Source of the DNA: Salinimicrobium profundisediminis
Lineage (GTDB): Bacteria; Bacteroidota; Bacteroidia; Flavobacteriales; Flavobacteriaceae
DNA: 64,000 nt
Assembly: GCF_026241755.1 (NCBI RefSeq)
Contig: NZ_JAPJDA010000004.1
Coordinates: forward strand, 62,001-126,000
Reading direction: 5' to 3'
The notes under the pieces are model-generated. The model did no database searches. It had not been told where the DNA came from and was given only the letters and a program-made list of their open reading frames with translations. Every line of letters begins with the position of its first letter. The first letter of the stretch is position 1. The position numbers and the translations under genes were made by a program. Positions 9,325-18,082 of the stretch are shown here, piece after piece.

Positions 9325-10353
9325 ATGAGCATGAACGAAAACCTTGATCCCACCGGTGAAAATTTTTCTTCGGAAGAACTTGACATCGAAAGAGCTTTAC
9401 GGCCTCTCGAATTTGATGATTTTGCAGGCCAGGATCAGGTATTGGATAATCTGAAGGTTTTTGTTGAAGCTGCCAATCAACGTGGGGAAGCTCTTGATCA
9501 CACCTTGTTTCATGGTCCTCCGGGGCTTGGTAAAACTACTTTAGCACACATTCTGGCCAATGAGCTTGGCGTGGGTATAAAAGTAACTTCAGGCCCTGTG
9601 CTCGATAAGCCCGGTGATCTTGCAGGTTTGCTTACCAATCTCGATGAAAGGGATGTATTATTCATAGATGAGATCCATCGCCTTAGTGCCGTAGTGGAAG
9701 AATATCTCTATTCGGCTATGGAAGACTACCGTATCGATATCATGATCGAAACAGGTCCAAACGCCCGTTCTGTACAAATCAATTTAAATCCCTTTACGCT
9801 AATAGGTGCAACCACCCGTAGCGGATTACTTACCGCACCAATGCGGGCACGCTTTGGGATCTCCAGCCGACTCGAATACTACACCACCGAATTGCTTTCA
9901 GATATTGTGCAGCGAAGTGCGCATATTCTAAAAGTGCCAATTTCTATGGAAGCTGCTATCGAAATTGCCGGCCGTAGCCGTGGGACACCGCGTATCGCAA
10001 ATGCCCTTTTACGAAGGGTACGCGATTTTGCGCAGATAAAAGGCAATGGGAAAATAGATATTGAAATTGCTAAGTACAGCCTTAAAGCCCTAAATGTAGA
10101 TGCTCACGGGCTGGACGAAATGGATAATAAGATCCTCACCACTATTATCGACAAATTTAAAGGTGGCCCCGTGGGCATCACCACCCTTGCAACCGCAGTG
10201 AGCGAAAGCGCAGAGACTATTGAAGAAGTTTACGAGCCTTTCCTTATTCAACAGGGGTTCATTCAACGGACACCCCGGGGGAGGGAAGTCACCGAAGCAG
10301 CCTATAAACACCTCGGAAGAGTAAGAGGCGGTATCCAGGGCGGATTATTTTAA
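9325..10353 (+). CDS. ruvB: Holliday junction branch-migration helicase RuvB
   Basis: AAA+ motor subunit of the RuvAB complex, 342 residues, normal length. It drives branch migration of Holliday junctions during recombinational repair. Walker [10 protein letters not shown] is near residue 63, Walker [10 protein letters not shown] near 112, sensor 1 GATTRSG near 171 and the arginine finger region near 205; the C-terminal winged helix (about 265-335) is intact. A second ATG lies 6 bases in, and either start is compatible with the promoter box 11 bases upstream. ruvA is about 8 kb away at 18083, so the two subunits are not in one operon. Confidence 0.97.
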   Translation: MSMNENLDPTGENFSSEELDIERALRPLEFDDFAGQDQVLDNLKVFVEAANQRGEALDHTLFHGPPGLGKTTLAHILANELGVGIKVTSGPVLDKPGDLAGLLTNLDERDVLFIDEIHRLSAVVEEYLYSAMEDYRIDIMIETGPNARSVQINLNPFTLIGATTRSGLLTAPMRARFGISSRLEYYTTELLSDIVQRSAHILKVPISMEAAIEIAGRSRGTPRIANALLRRVRDFAQIKGNGKIDIEIAKYSLKALNVDAHGLDEMDNKILTTIIDKFKGGPVGITTLATAVSESAETIEEVYEPFLIQQGFIQRTPRGREVTEAAYKHLGRVRGGIQGGLF

Positions 10354-10365
10354 GATTGGCATTTT

Positions 10366-10398
10366 AGACCTCACAGGCTTCTAAAACCTGTGAGGTCT
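10366..10398. repeat. GACCTCACAGG palindromic stem-loop repeat
   Basis: Perfect 12-bp inverted repeat: AGACCTCACAGG at 10366-10377, a 9-base loop, and CCTGTGAGGTCT at 10387-10398. It lies in the 62-base gap between ruvB and the P450 gene. No T-tract follows, which argues against a simple terminator. From general knowledge, very similar stem-loops recur in many Bacteroidota genomes and look like REP-type elements; no second copy is present in this window. Confidence 0.7.
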
Positions 10399-10415
10399 GC
10401 CAGAGATCCAAAAAC

Positions 10416-11741
10416 ATGAAAGACACCAGGGGTATACCAACAGTTTCCAGACTTGAATTCTATAAAAGTGCAGCCGGTATATTGAAAAATCCGTTGCCCT
10501 TTCATAACCGGAATTTTCAGAAATATGGAGATACCTTCAGGTTGAACATTGGTTTTGGTCGCAAGATCATTTTTTCCCGCGACTCAGGTTTTGCCGAATA
10601 CGTGCTTCAGAAGAATCAACGGAATTACAAGAAGTCCGAGATCCAGACTCAGGATATGGCAAAATATCTCGGTCAGGGTCTGCTTACTGCCGAAGGAGAA
10701 CTTTGGAAAAAACAGCGTAAGCTCATTCAGCCTGCTTTTCACAAAAAGCAATTAGCGGGGCTGTTAGATAAAGTTCAGGCTGCAATCACTGTGGAGCTAA
10801 ACAAGATAAGAACAAATGCCCCTATGGACATTTTTCCGGTGTTCAACGATCTGGCTTTTCAAACGGTGGTTAAATCCCTTTTTAGCAGTGCGGTGGGGCA
10901 GCAGGAGATCAACAGGTTGCAGTATATTACAGAGGCGGCTCAAAAAATGCTTGTACGGGAGTTGAGGCAGCCGTACCTGAGCTGGTACTTCAGGTTTAGC
11001 GGCAAAATACAGCGGCACCTCGACCTTACCGACGAAGCAAGGCAGATCCTCACCCGTCTTATTGAAGAGCGAAAGCAAAGTGGAAAACGGGAAGACGACC
11101 TGCTCGATATGCTGCTCGATGCCCGCTACGAAGATGGAAATGCCATGACGCATGATCAGCTTGTTGATGAGATCCTCATCCTGTTTACTGCGGGCCACGA
11201 AACAACTTCAAACGCGCTCACTTTCATCACTCAGCTGCTGGGAAGAAATCCCGAAATGCAGGAAAAAGTGCTGGCTGAAGTTAAATCTGCCAAAAATAAC
11301 TCCGAAGATCTCATGGAATTCCTAAGGCATTGCCGCTATACGCAGGCAGTGGTGGAAGAGGGCATGAGGCTGTATCCGCCAGTATATTTTATTGATAGGG
11401 TGAACCTGGAGGACGATGAATTCGAAGGGAAATTCTATCCCAAAGGTTCCAGCCTGTTGTTTTCCATTTATGAGATACACAGGCACCCAAAACATTGGAA
11501 GGATCCTGAGCAGTTTTTACCTGAAAGATTTCTTGAAGGAAAATACGCCAACTATTTTCCTTTTGGTGCAGGCCCGCGCAAATGTATCGGGAATAATTTT
11601 GCCATGTATGAGATGGTGATGACGGTAGCCGAACTGGTTTCCAGGTATAAAATTGAGGCCGGCACGGGAGAAATCGAAATTCAGCCCCTTATTACTCTTA
11701 AACCAAAAAACGCCGTACTTCAGTTTAAGCTTCGGAAATAA
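10416..11741 (+). CDS. Cytochrome P450
   Basis: Soluble heme-thiolate monooxygenase, 441 residues, with no signal peptide or membrane anchor. All core motifs are present: I-helix oxygen-activation motif AGHETTS near residue 258, K-helix ExxR in EEGMR near 313, the PERF-type meander (FLPERFLEGKYANYFPFG), and the heme-binding loop FPFGAGPRKCIGN with the cysteine near 389. The meander and heme loop resemble CYP4- and CYP102-like fatty-acid hydroxylases, but the substrate cannot be read from sequence. No ferredoxin or ferredoxin reductase gene lies beside it, so a general redox partner elsewhere must be used. It appears to be a single-gene unit. Confidence 0.92.
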   Translation: MKDTRGIPTVSRLEFYKSAAGILKNPLPFHNRNFQKYGDTFRLNIGFGRKIIFSRDSGFAEYVLQKNQRNYKKSEIQTQDMAKYLGQGLLTAEGELWKKQRKLIQPAFHKKQLAGLLDKVQAAITVELNKIRTNAPMDIFPVFNDLAFQTVVKSLFSSAVGQQEINRLQYITEAAQKMLVRELRQPYLSWYFRFSGKIQRHLDLTDEARQILTRLIEERKQSGKREDDLLDMLLDARYEDGNAMTHDQLVDEILILFTAGHETTSNALTFITQLLGRNPEMQEKVLAEVKSAKNNSEDLMEFLRHCRYTQAVVEEGMRLYPPVYFIDRVNLEDDEFEGKFYPKGSSLLFSIYEIHRHPKHWKDPEQFLPERFLEGKYANYFPFGAGPRKCIGNNFAMYEMVMTVAELVSRYKIEAGTGEIEIQPLITLKPKNAVLQFKLRK

Positions 11742-11747
11742 TCCCTT

Positions 11748-11766
11748 CCAAAAATGCTATTTTTGG
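11748..11766. repeat. CAAAAATG-n-CATTTTTG palindrome, copy upstream of queG
   Basis: CCAAAAATGCTATTTTTGG: 9-bp arms around one central base with one mismatch. The right arm contains TATTTTTG (11758-11765), a match to the -7 promoter box TAnnTTTG, so a protein bound here could affect queG transcription. Confidence 0.6.
11758..11765 (+). promoter_or_regulatory. -7 promoter box (TATTTTTG) for queG
   Basis: TATTTTTG fits TAnnTTTG and ends 17 bases before the queG ATG. It lies inside the right arm of the palindrome at 11748-11766. Confidence 0.5.
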
Positions 11767-11782
11767 CACCTCATAATTTTTT

Positions 11783-12745
11783 ATGTTGGGCACAGAAGTT
11801 GCAAAGTTTCAGAAAGTGAATAATTCAGCAAGATCAAAAAACAGCGCTTTAATTAAAGCCGAAGCTCAGCGCCTTGGCTTTTTGTCCTGCGGAATTTCGA
11901 AAGCTGAATTCCTTGAAGAAGAGGCACCACGCCTGGAAGAATATCTGCAAAAAGAAAGACACGGAAAAATGTCATTTTTGGAGAACTACTTCGACAAGCG
12001 CCTCGATCCCACAAAACTTGTTGAAGGTTCCAAAAGTGTGATTTCCCTCCTGCTCAATTATTATCCCGAAGAAAAACAGCGGGAAGATTCCTACAAGATC
12101 AGTAAATATGCTTACGGCACCGATTATCACTTTGTCATAAAAGATAAACTGAAAAGTTTGCTGCAGTTCATTCAGCAGGAAATAGGCGAGGTTGAAGGCC
12201 GTGCTTTTGTAGATTCGGCGCCGGTAATGGATAAAGCCTGGGCCGCCAAAGCAGGGTTGGGCTGGGTTGGGAAGCATACGCTACTGCTGTCGAAGCAAAA
12301 AGGCTCGTTCTTTTTTGTGGCCGAGCTTATTGTAGACCTGGAACTGGAGTATGACGCGCCGGTAACCGATCACTGCGGAAGCTGTACCGCCTGTATCGAC
12401 GCCTGCCCCACAAATGCCATTGTAGAGCCTTATAAAGTTGACGGCAGCAAGTGCATTTCTTATTTCACTATTGAACTGAAGGATCAGCTTCCACAGGAAA
12501 TGAAGGGGAAATTTGATGACTGGGCCTTTGGATGTGATACTTGCCAGGATGTGTGCCCGTGGAATAGATTTTCAAAGCCTCACAATGAACCACTCTTCAA
12601 CCCGCATCCCGAGTTGCTTAGCATGAGCAAAAAGGACTGGGAAGAGATCACAGAAGAGACTTTCCGGAAGGTGTTTAAAAAGTCGGCTGTGAAACGCACC
12701 AAGTATAGCGGACTCACAAGGAATATCAGGTTTTTAAAAGATTAG
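11783..12745 (+). CDS. queG: Epoxyqueuosine reductase QueG
   Basis: Cobalamin- and Fe-S-dependent enzyme, 320 residues, that reduces epoxyqueuosine to queuosine in tRNA anticodons (last step of queuosine synthesis). The N-terminal DUF1730-type domain is followed by two 4Fe-4S sites: [12 protein letters not shown] near residue 197 and [11 protein letters not shown] near 251. The segment [22 protein letters not shown] near 150 is the family signature (part: [10 protein letters not shown]). The ATG at 11783 is used because a -7 box lies 17 bases upstream; homology alone would also permit a start about 12 codons later. Its end overlaps the convergent gene at 12734 by 12 bases. Confidence 0.94.
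   Translation: MLGTEVAKFQKVNNSARSKNSALIKAEAQRLGFLSCGISKAEFLEEEAPRLEEYLQKERHGKMSFLENYFDKRLDPTKLVEGSKSVISLLLNYYPEEKQREDSYKISKYAYGTDYHFVIKDKLKSLLQFIQQEIGEVEGRAFVDSAPVMDKAWAAKAGLGWVGKHTLLLSKQKGSFFFVAELIVDLELEYDAPVTDHCGSCTACIDACPTNAIVEPYKVDGSKCISYFTIELKDQLPQEMKGKFDDWAFGCDTCQDVCPWNRFSKPHNEPLFNPHPELLSMSKKDWEEITEETFRKVFKKSAVKRTKYSGLTRNIRFLKD
11965..11979. repeat. CAAAAATG-n-CATTTTTG palindrome, copy inside queG
   Basis: AAAAATGTCATTTTT, perfect 7-bp arms around one base, inside the queG reading frame where it encodes part of KMSFLEN. Same core as the intergenic copies. Confidence 0.5.
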
Positions 12746-13555
12746 ACTCCCGGCAAATTCAGTTTTGACAGGATTTCCCTGCTCATCTTTGGCGGGGCTT
12801 TCAAATTTCAAATTTTCAAGGGCATCTTTAACTATTTGGGTCATCCGTTTTCCGGAAGCAATTGCGATTACATTCAGAGTTTTTCCTTGTTTGTTTACTT
12901 CAAAGAAATATTTTATTTCTGTGCCCGATTTTATCTTTGGTATTTCTTTTTGAAGATGTGCTCTCAATTTTTCGTTTGTCATTTTCCGAAAGCATTCTTT
13001 GTTATCGGGCATAGAGACACATTCCTGATATTCCGGAGGAAATTTTAGTTCTTCAAACTTAATAACTCCCAGTCGTTCTGTTTCCTGCCTGCCCAGGCTC
13101 TTTTCGATGTTTTTTTGGAAATCTTCAGAACTCAGATATTCTTCCATGCTGTTATGATTTACGGTTCTAAAAGTGATTGGCAAAGAATGCAGCACAGCCA
13201 CCTTTTCACCATTTAGGGTTGCAGGTTCTTTGATCTTAAGCATCTTAATTACCCTTTTTGCCTCTTTCCTATGCTTACTATCCTCTGCGCGCACCTTTAC
13301 ATCCTGCACCTGCCCATCTGCCGAGACTTTGAATTGAACATAAGCCTTCCCTGTAGCATGTAAGGTTTTCCTAATGTCTAGATTGGCTTGAATGTGATCG
13401 TTTAGCTTAGCATTAAAGCAATCTTTAGTATCTTTAGAATCGTCGCACGTCCCAATAACCGGTGCGGTATCAACAGCAGGCAAAAGGTAAGCATCCTGTG
13501 AAAATGAATTATTACTGAAAAAGAATAGAAATAGGAATAAGTAAAGATATTTCAT
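12734..13555 (-). CDS. Secreted protein with two TonB C-terminal-like domains
   Basis: 273 residues with an N-terminal signal peptide ([19 protein letters not shown], cleavage near 20). No TonB transmembrane anchor or proline-rich spacer is seen. Two similar halves follow. Each begins with a cysteine pair eight residues apart ([10 protein letters not shown] near 37-46 and [10 protein letters not shown] near 167-176) and continues with a TonB-C-like beta-alpha-beta pattern ending in SLPITFRT or AGSLIF. The same cysteine pattern occurs in the two TonB proteins and the RemB-like protein in this window. It is probably periplasmic or lipid-independent outer-membrane-associated; function unknown. 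Its start codon overlaps that of the divergent trehalase gene by two bases, and its end overlaps queG by 12 bases. Confidence 0.75.
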   Translation of the reverse strand: MKYLYLFLFLFFFSNNSFSQDAYLLPAVDTAPVIGTCDDSKDTKDCFNAKLNDHIQANLDIRKTLHATGKAYVQFKVSADGQVQDVKVRAEDSKHRKEAKRVIKMLKIKEPATLNGEKVAVLHSLPITFRTVNHNSMEEYLSSEDFQKNIEKSLGRQETERLGVIKFEELKFPPEYQECVSMPDNKECFRKMTNEKLRAHLQKEIPKIKSGTEIKYFFEVNKQGKTLNVIAIASGKRMTQIVKDALENLKFESPAKDEQGNPVKTEFAGSLIF

Positions 13556-15506
13556 GAAGTTATTTTTTTTAAAAATAAAAATTTTTAAGCAGTTTCTCCT
13601 GATCCTGTGTTTCTTCGGAATTTCCCATCAGCTTTTTGCGCAGACTGAAACCTTTAAACTTAAGGTTGATTCGGCCTTCGAGAGGCTGATTGCTGTGGCC
13701 GATACCGATGGCGACAAAAAGATCACTGTAGAAGATGATCCAAAAATGCCATTTTTGATACCTCATTCCCAGGGAGATTCGGTAGCAATCAGGGAAATCT
13801 ATTATTTATCAAATTTACTTCAGGAGCTGGCAGTAGCTAGGGCTCAAAATAAAGATTCAGTAGAAATTTCGATTGACAGGATCAAGGAGCCGCCTACGCA
13901 GCGCATTTCCAGGAGGATTGAAACGCAGTTTTGGGATGATCTCACCCGCACGATTGACCGTAAGGGGATTCAAAAGATCCTTAGAGACACAAAAGCTTCA
14001 GATGGCGTACAGCGCTTGTATGTGCCGGCTACCGATACTTCAGGGATTAGGTATTACAAAGATCTTCAGCAGGAGCTAAGCGGGTTTGAGGTGGTGGTGC
14101 TTCCGGAGAAAATAACTCCGCAGTATGTCAAATCCATTAACGATAAACCCGGCCTGCTTGCCCTGAAAATAGAAAATGACCGCGGGGTTCCTTTTGTGGT
14201 GCCTGGCGGCAGGTTCAACGAAATGTATGGGTGGGACAGCTATTTTGAAGGCGTAGGATTGCTAATTGACGGGAGAATTGATCTCGCAAAGGCGATGGTC
14301 GACAATTTTGTTTACCAGATCAACCACTACGGAAAGATCCTGAATGCCAACCGCTCCTATTACCTCACAAGGACTCAGCCGCCGTTCATGTCTTCATTTG
14401 TGCGCGAGGTTTATGAAGCTATGGAAGTTAAGGATGAAGCCTGGCTGCGCGAGGCGCTGAATGCTGCCATAAAGGAGTATGAGCAGGTTTGGATGGAGGA
14501 AGGAGAGCGACTAACCGGGAACGGACTTAACCGATACTATGCGCAGGGAATAGGCATCCCGCCAGAGACCGAAAAAGGGCATTTTAACGAGGTGCTTCAG
14601 GAATTTGCGGAGAAATATGGTTTGAAAGTTTCAGAATTTGTAGAGCAATATCAGTCGGGAACAATAGATGCCCCTGAAGTAGATGAGTATTTCCTGCACG
14701 ATCGCAGTTTGCGTGAGAGCGGGCACGACACTTCCTGGCGACTCGAAAACCGGGCGGCGCATCTAAATACCGTCGATCTCAATTCGTTACTTTACAAATA
14801 TGAAAAAGATTTTGAATTTCTCATTGATGAATATTTTGATGAGCACTTTACCACTTCAGCAGGAAAAAAATATACCGATGATTACTGGGAAGAAAAAGCC
14901 GAAACTCGCAAAGCCCTAGTCAATGAATATTTGTGGAATGAACAAGACGGAAGTTTTTACGATTATAACTTTAAAACAGGAGAACAGACAAAATACATTT
15001 CGGCCACCAACTTTTATCCCTTGTGGAGCGGGTTAGCTTCCGAAGCACAGGCAGAAAGAATGGTTCCGCAGTTAATGCAGGATCTTAAGGCGCAGGGCGG
15101 CATACTTTCAAGCGCAAAATCTTCCGTAGAAAAAACCGCCACAAACGATGTGCAAAGGCAGTGGGATTATCCTTATGGTTGGGCGCCGCATCAAATGTTG
15201 CTTTGGCAGGGGTTGCTTGATTATGGCTATGAGGAGGAAGCCTATGAACTCATTTATCGCTGGCTCTGGATGATCACCAAAAACGCGGTAGATTATAACG
15301 GAACCATTCCCGAGAAATACAACGTGGTTGATGCCACGCACAAGGTTTATGCCGAATACGGGAACGTGGGGACAGAGTTTGATTATATCACCACTTCAGG
15401 ATTTGGCTGGATGAACGCTTCTTATCAGCTGGGTCTGGAATTACTTCCGAAGCAATACCGCGAAAGGCTGAACGAGCTGGTAACACCCAAAAATGCCGGG
15501 TTTTAA
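13554..15506 (+). CDS. treA: Periplasmic trehalase (GH37) with N-terminal EF-hand loop
   Basis: Alpha,alpha-trehalase, 650 residues, hydrolysing trehalose to two glucoses. Both GH37 signatures are present: PGGRFNEMYGWDSYFEG near residue 215 and QWDYPYGWAPHQ near 534. A signal peptide ends near LFAQ (about residue 30), so it is exported. Residues 48-60 (DTDGDKKITVEDD) form a canonical EF-hand calcium loop before the catalytic domain, which enteric TreA lacks. The enzyme is about 100 residues longer than E. coli TreA. The ATG shares two bases (CATG) with the start of the divergent gene, so the promoters of each must lie within the other's coding region. No trehalose uptake genes are adjacent. 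Confidence 0.93.
   Translation: MKLFFLKIKIFKQFLLILCFFGISHQLFAQTETFKLKVDSAFERLIAVADTDGDKKITVEDDPKMPFLIPHSQGDSVAIREIYYLSNLLQELAVARAQNKDSVEISIDRIKEPPTQRISRRIETQFWDDLTRTIDRKGIQKILRDTKASDGVQRLYVPATDTSGIRYYKDLQQELSGFEVVVLPEKITPQYVKSINDKPGLLALKIENDRGVPFVVPGGRFNEMYGWDSYFEGVGLLIDGRIDLAKAMVDNFVYQINHYGKILNANRSYYLTRTQPPFMSSFVREVYEAMEVKDEAWLREALNAAIKEYEQVWMEEGERLTGNGLNRYYAQGIGIPPETEKGHFNEVLQEFAEKYGLKVSEFVEQYQSGTIDAPEVDEYFLHDRSLRESGHDTSWRLENRAAHLNTVDLNSLLYKYEKDFEFLIDEYFDEHFTTSAGKKYTDDYWEEKAETRKALVNEYLWNEQDGSFYDYNFKTGEQTKYISATNFYPLWSGLASEAQAERMVPQLMQDLKAQGGILSSAKSSVEKTATNDVQRQWDYPYGWAPHQMLLWQGLLDYGYEEEAYELIYRWLWMITKNAVDYNGTIPEKYNVVDATHKVYAEYGNVGTEFDYITTSGFGWMNASYQLGLELLPKQYRERLNELVTPKNAGF
13741..13757. repeat. 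CAAAAATG-n-CATTTTTG palindrome, copy inside treA
   Basis: CAAAAATGCCATTTTTG, a perfect 8-bp-arm palindrome inside the trehalase frame (encodes KMPFL), just after the EF-hand loop. Identical apart from the central base to the intergenic copy at 28350. Confidence 0.6.
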
Positions 15507-15606
15507 TTACTGAAAATGGCTGCATCGATACTTCCGAATTATTCATTGTGGTGGCAGTTAACATCAAAAAATAGGCTATAGCACCAAGCTATAAATGCGA
15601 AACTAT

Positions 15607-15614
15607 TACCTTTG
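15607..15614 (+). promoter_or_regulatory. -7 promoter box (TACCTTTG) for maeB
   Basis: TACCTTTG matches TAnnTTTG, 25 bases before the ATG at 15640. It falls after an in-frame ATG at 15595, which rules that upstream ATG out as the start if this promoter is used. Confidence 0.6.
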
Positions 15615-15639
15615 TGCTTGCCCCATAAACCGGGAAATT

Positions 15640-17931
15640 ATGAAGAACGAACGCAAAAGACGTGAAGCTCTGGTATATCACGCAAAACCCACACCGGGAA
15701 AGATTCAGGTTGTGCCCACCAAAAAGTACTCTACTCAAAGAGATTTGTCACTGGCATATTCCCCGGGAGTAGCAGAGCCCTGCCTTGAAATTCATAAAAA
15801 TAAGGAGAACGTATATAAATATACTACCAAAGGGAACCTTGTGGCCGTTATTTCTAATGGTACCGCAGTTCTTGGGCTTGGGGATATAGGCCCTGAAGCC
15901 TCAAAACCGGTGATGGAAGGAAAAGGCCTGCTTTTTAAGATCTTTGCCGATATTGATGTTTTTGACATTGAGGTAGATACCAAAGATGTTGATGCTTTTG
16001 TAGAAACCGTTAAAAATATCGCGCCTACTTTTGGAGGTATTAACCTGGAAGATATTGCAGCGCCTGAAGCTTTTGAGATTGAAAAAAGGCTTAAAGCAGA
16101 ACTGGATATTCCCGTGATGCACGATGACCAGCACGGTACTGCCATAATTTCGGCAGCAGCTTTGCTCAATGCGCTTGAGCTTGCCGGGAAAAAGATAGAT
16201 GAAGTAAGAATTGTTATAAGTGGAGCAGGAGCTGCCGCAGTTTCCTGTACTAAATTATATAAGGCATTCGGTGCAAAGGCTGAGAACATCGTGATGCTTG
16301 ACAGTAAAGGAGTCATTAGAAAAGACAGGGAAGGTCTTTCTGAAGAAAAATCAGAATTTGCTACAGCCCGAAAAATCGATACGCTCGATGAGGCCATGGT
16401 AGATGCCGATGTATTTGTTGGCCTTTCTATTGCCGATATTGTTTCGCCCGATATGCTTAATCAAATGGCTAAAAACCCTATCGTTTTTGCCATGGCGAAT
16501 CCAAACCCCGAAATTGATTACGATCTTGCCTGCGCTACCCGTAAAGATATAATTATGGCTACCGGGCGTAGCGACCATCCTAACCAGGTGAACAATGTGC
16601 TTGGTTTTCCATTCATTTTTCGTGGGGCGCTTGATGTTCGTGCTACCAAGATCAATGAAGAAATGAAGATGGCGGCTGTAAAAGCCCTGGCCCGTCTTAC
16701 CAAAGAGCCTGTGCCCGAGCAGGTGAATATTGCCTATGGAGAAACCCGGCTAAATTTTGGCAGGGAATATATTATCCCCAAACCATTTGATCCGCGTCTT
16801 ATTTCAGAAGTGCCGCCGGCTGTAGCGAAAGCTGCAATGGAGTCGGGAGTTGCACGTAGCCCAATTCAGGATTGGGATCGCTATGAAGATGAGCTGCTCG
16901 AAAGAATGGGTAACGATAGCAAGATCACCAGGCTATTGATGAACAGGGCGAAAATGGATCCGAAGCGGGTAATTTTTGCTGAAGCAGATCACCTCGATGT
17001 GCTTAAAGCTGCGCAGATTGCTTACGATGAAGGTATCGCCAAACCCATCTTGCTTGGTAGAAAGGATGTGATCACTGAACTGATGGCTGAAATTGATTTT
17101 AATGCCGAAGACGTGGAGATCATCGATTCAAAATCTGACGAGGAGGAAGCCAGGCGTAACCGCTATGCTGAAGTTTACTGGAAGTCCCGCCAGAGGAAAG
17201 GAGTTACCAAATATGATGCGGAGCTGTTAATGCGCGCCCGCAACTATTTTGCGGCAATGATGGTAAATGCCGGAGACGCCGATGCTTTGCTTTCGGGTTA
17301 CTCAAGATCGTACCCTACCGTATTGAAACCTATGCTCGAACTTATTGGAAAGGCAAAAGGAGTTTCTAAGGTGGCAGCCACTAACCTGATGAATTCGGCC
17401 CGCGGCCCTATTTTCATCAGCGATACTTCAGTAAATATTGATCCTACTGCAAAAGAACTGGCCAAAATTGCACAAATGACCGCCAGGACTGTACGCCTTT
17501 TTGGAATGGATCCTGTAATTGCCATGATCTCTTATTCTAACTTTGGATCTTCAACTAATGAGAAGGCCGAAAAAGTAAAAGAAGCAGTAGATTATCTGCA
17601 TAGGTTCTATCCAGATCTTGTGGTAGATGGTGAAATGCAATCAGACTTTGCGCTAAACAAAGAGATGCTTCGCAAGAAATTCCCATTCTCAAAACTTGCG
17701 GGGAAAAAAGTTAATACGCTCATTTTTCCAAATCTTGATTCTGGGAACAGTACCTATAAACTCATCAAGGAGCTTAACAAAACAGAATCTGTAGGGCCAA
17801 TCCTGATGGGTATGAACAAGCCGGTGCACGTATTGCAGTTGGGGGCAAGTGTTGAAGAGATTGTGAATATGACAGCAGTAGCCGTGGTTGACGCCCAGGA
17901 AAAAGAGAAAAGAGCCAAACGGCAACAATAA
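15640..17931 (+). CDS. maeB: NADP-dependent malic enzyme fused to a phosphotransacetylase-like domain
   Basis: Oxidative decarboxylation of malate to pyruvate with NADP reduction, supplying NADPH and pyruvate. 763 residues from the chosen start. The N-terminal malic domain carries LAYSPGVAEPC and PVMHDDQHGTAI; the NAD(P)-binding part carries VISGAGAAAVSC. From about residue 430 to the end is a phosphate acetyl/butyryltransferase-like domain, which in MaeB enzymes is usually regulatory (acetyl-CoA sensing) rather than catalytic. The frame opens 15 codons earlier at 15595, but a -7 promoter box lies inside those codons and MKNERKRREALVYHAKPTPG is the usual N-terminus, so 15640 is preferred. It is transcribed in the same direction as ruvA and sprA. 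Confidence 0.94.
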   Translation: MKNERKRREALVYHAKPTPGKIQVVPTKKYSTQRDLSLAYSPGVAEPCLEIHKNKENVYKYTTKGNLVAVISNGTAVLGLGDIGPEASKPVMEGKGLLFKIFADIDVFDIEVDTKDVDAFVETVKNIAPTFGGINLEDIAAPEAFEIEKRLKAELDIPVMHDDQHGTAIISAAALLNALELAGKKIDEVRIVISGAGAAAVSCTKLYKAFGAKAENIVMLDSKGVIRKDREGLSEEKSEFATARKIDTLDEAMVDADVFVGLSIADIVSPDMLNQMAKNPIVFAMANPNPEIDYDLACATRKDIIMATGRSDHPNQVNNVLGFPFIFRGALDVRATKINEEMKMAAVKALARLTKEPVPEQVNIAYGETRLNFGREYIIPKPFDPRLISEVPPAVAKAAMESGVARSPIQDWDRYEDELLERMGNDSKITRLLMNRAKMDPKRVIFAEADHLDVLKAAQIAYDEGIAKPILLGRKDVITELMAEIDFNAEDVEIIDSKSDEEEARRNRYAEVYWKSRQRKGVTKYDAELLMRARNYFAAMMVNAGDADALLSGYSRSYPTVLKPMLELIGKAKGVSKVAATNLMNSARGPIFISDTSVNIDPTAKELAKIAQMTARTVRLFGMDPVIAMISYSNFGSSTNEKAEKVKEAVDYLHRFYPDLVVDGEMQSDFALNKEMLRKKFPFSKLAGKKVNTLIFPNLDSGNSTYKLIKELNKTESVGPILMGMNKPVHVLQLGASVEEIVNMTAVAVVDAQEKEKRAKRQQ

Positions 17932-17996
17932 CATAATAACCGTGCAGGTGCTAAAAAGGCTACGTTTGTCTTGGAGTATTTTGGAAAATAAGTGAG

Positions 17997-18033
17997 ACAG
18001 GAAAATGCCTTTTTTGAGGGGTTTTCCTGTTTT
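17997..18033 (+). terminator. Possible terminator after maeB
   Basis: ACAGGAAAA at 17997-18005 pairs with TTTTCCTGT at 18022-18030 (9 bp) across a 16-base loop and is followed by only three Ts. This is weak for an intrinsic terminator, but it is the only hairpin between maeB and the ruvA promoter box. Confidence 0.4.
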
Positions 18034-18052
18034 GCTATCCTGCAAATTTCAT

Positions 18053-18060
18053 TACATTTG
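18053..18060 (+). promoter_or_regulatory. -7 promoter box (TACATTTG) for ruvA-sprA
   Basis: TACATTTG matches TAnnTTTG and ends 22 bases before the ruvA ATG. It is probably the promoter for ruvA and the overlapping sprA. Confidence 0.55.
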
Positions 18061-18082
18061 ACGCCATAACCGTCTACTTTTC

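Noticed and set aside
15792-16397. Minus-strand open frame of 201 codons inside maeB
   Set aside because: Opposite-strand shadow of a clear enzyme; serine-rich low-complexity translation and no promoter or homology.
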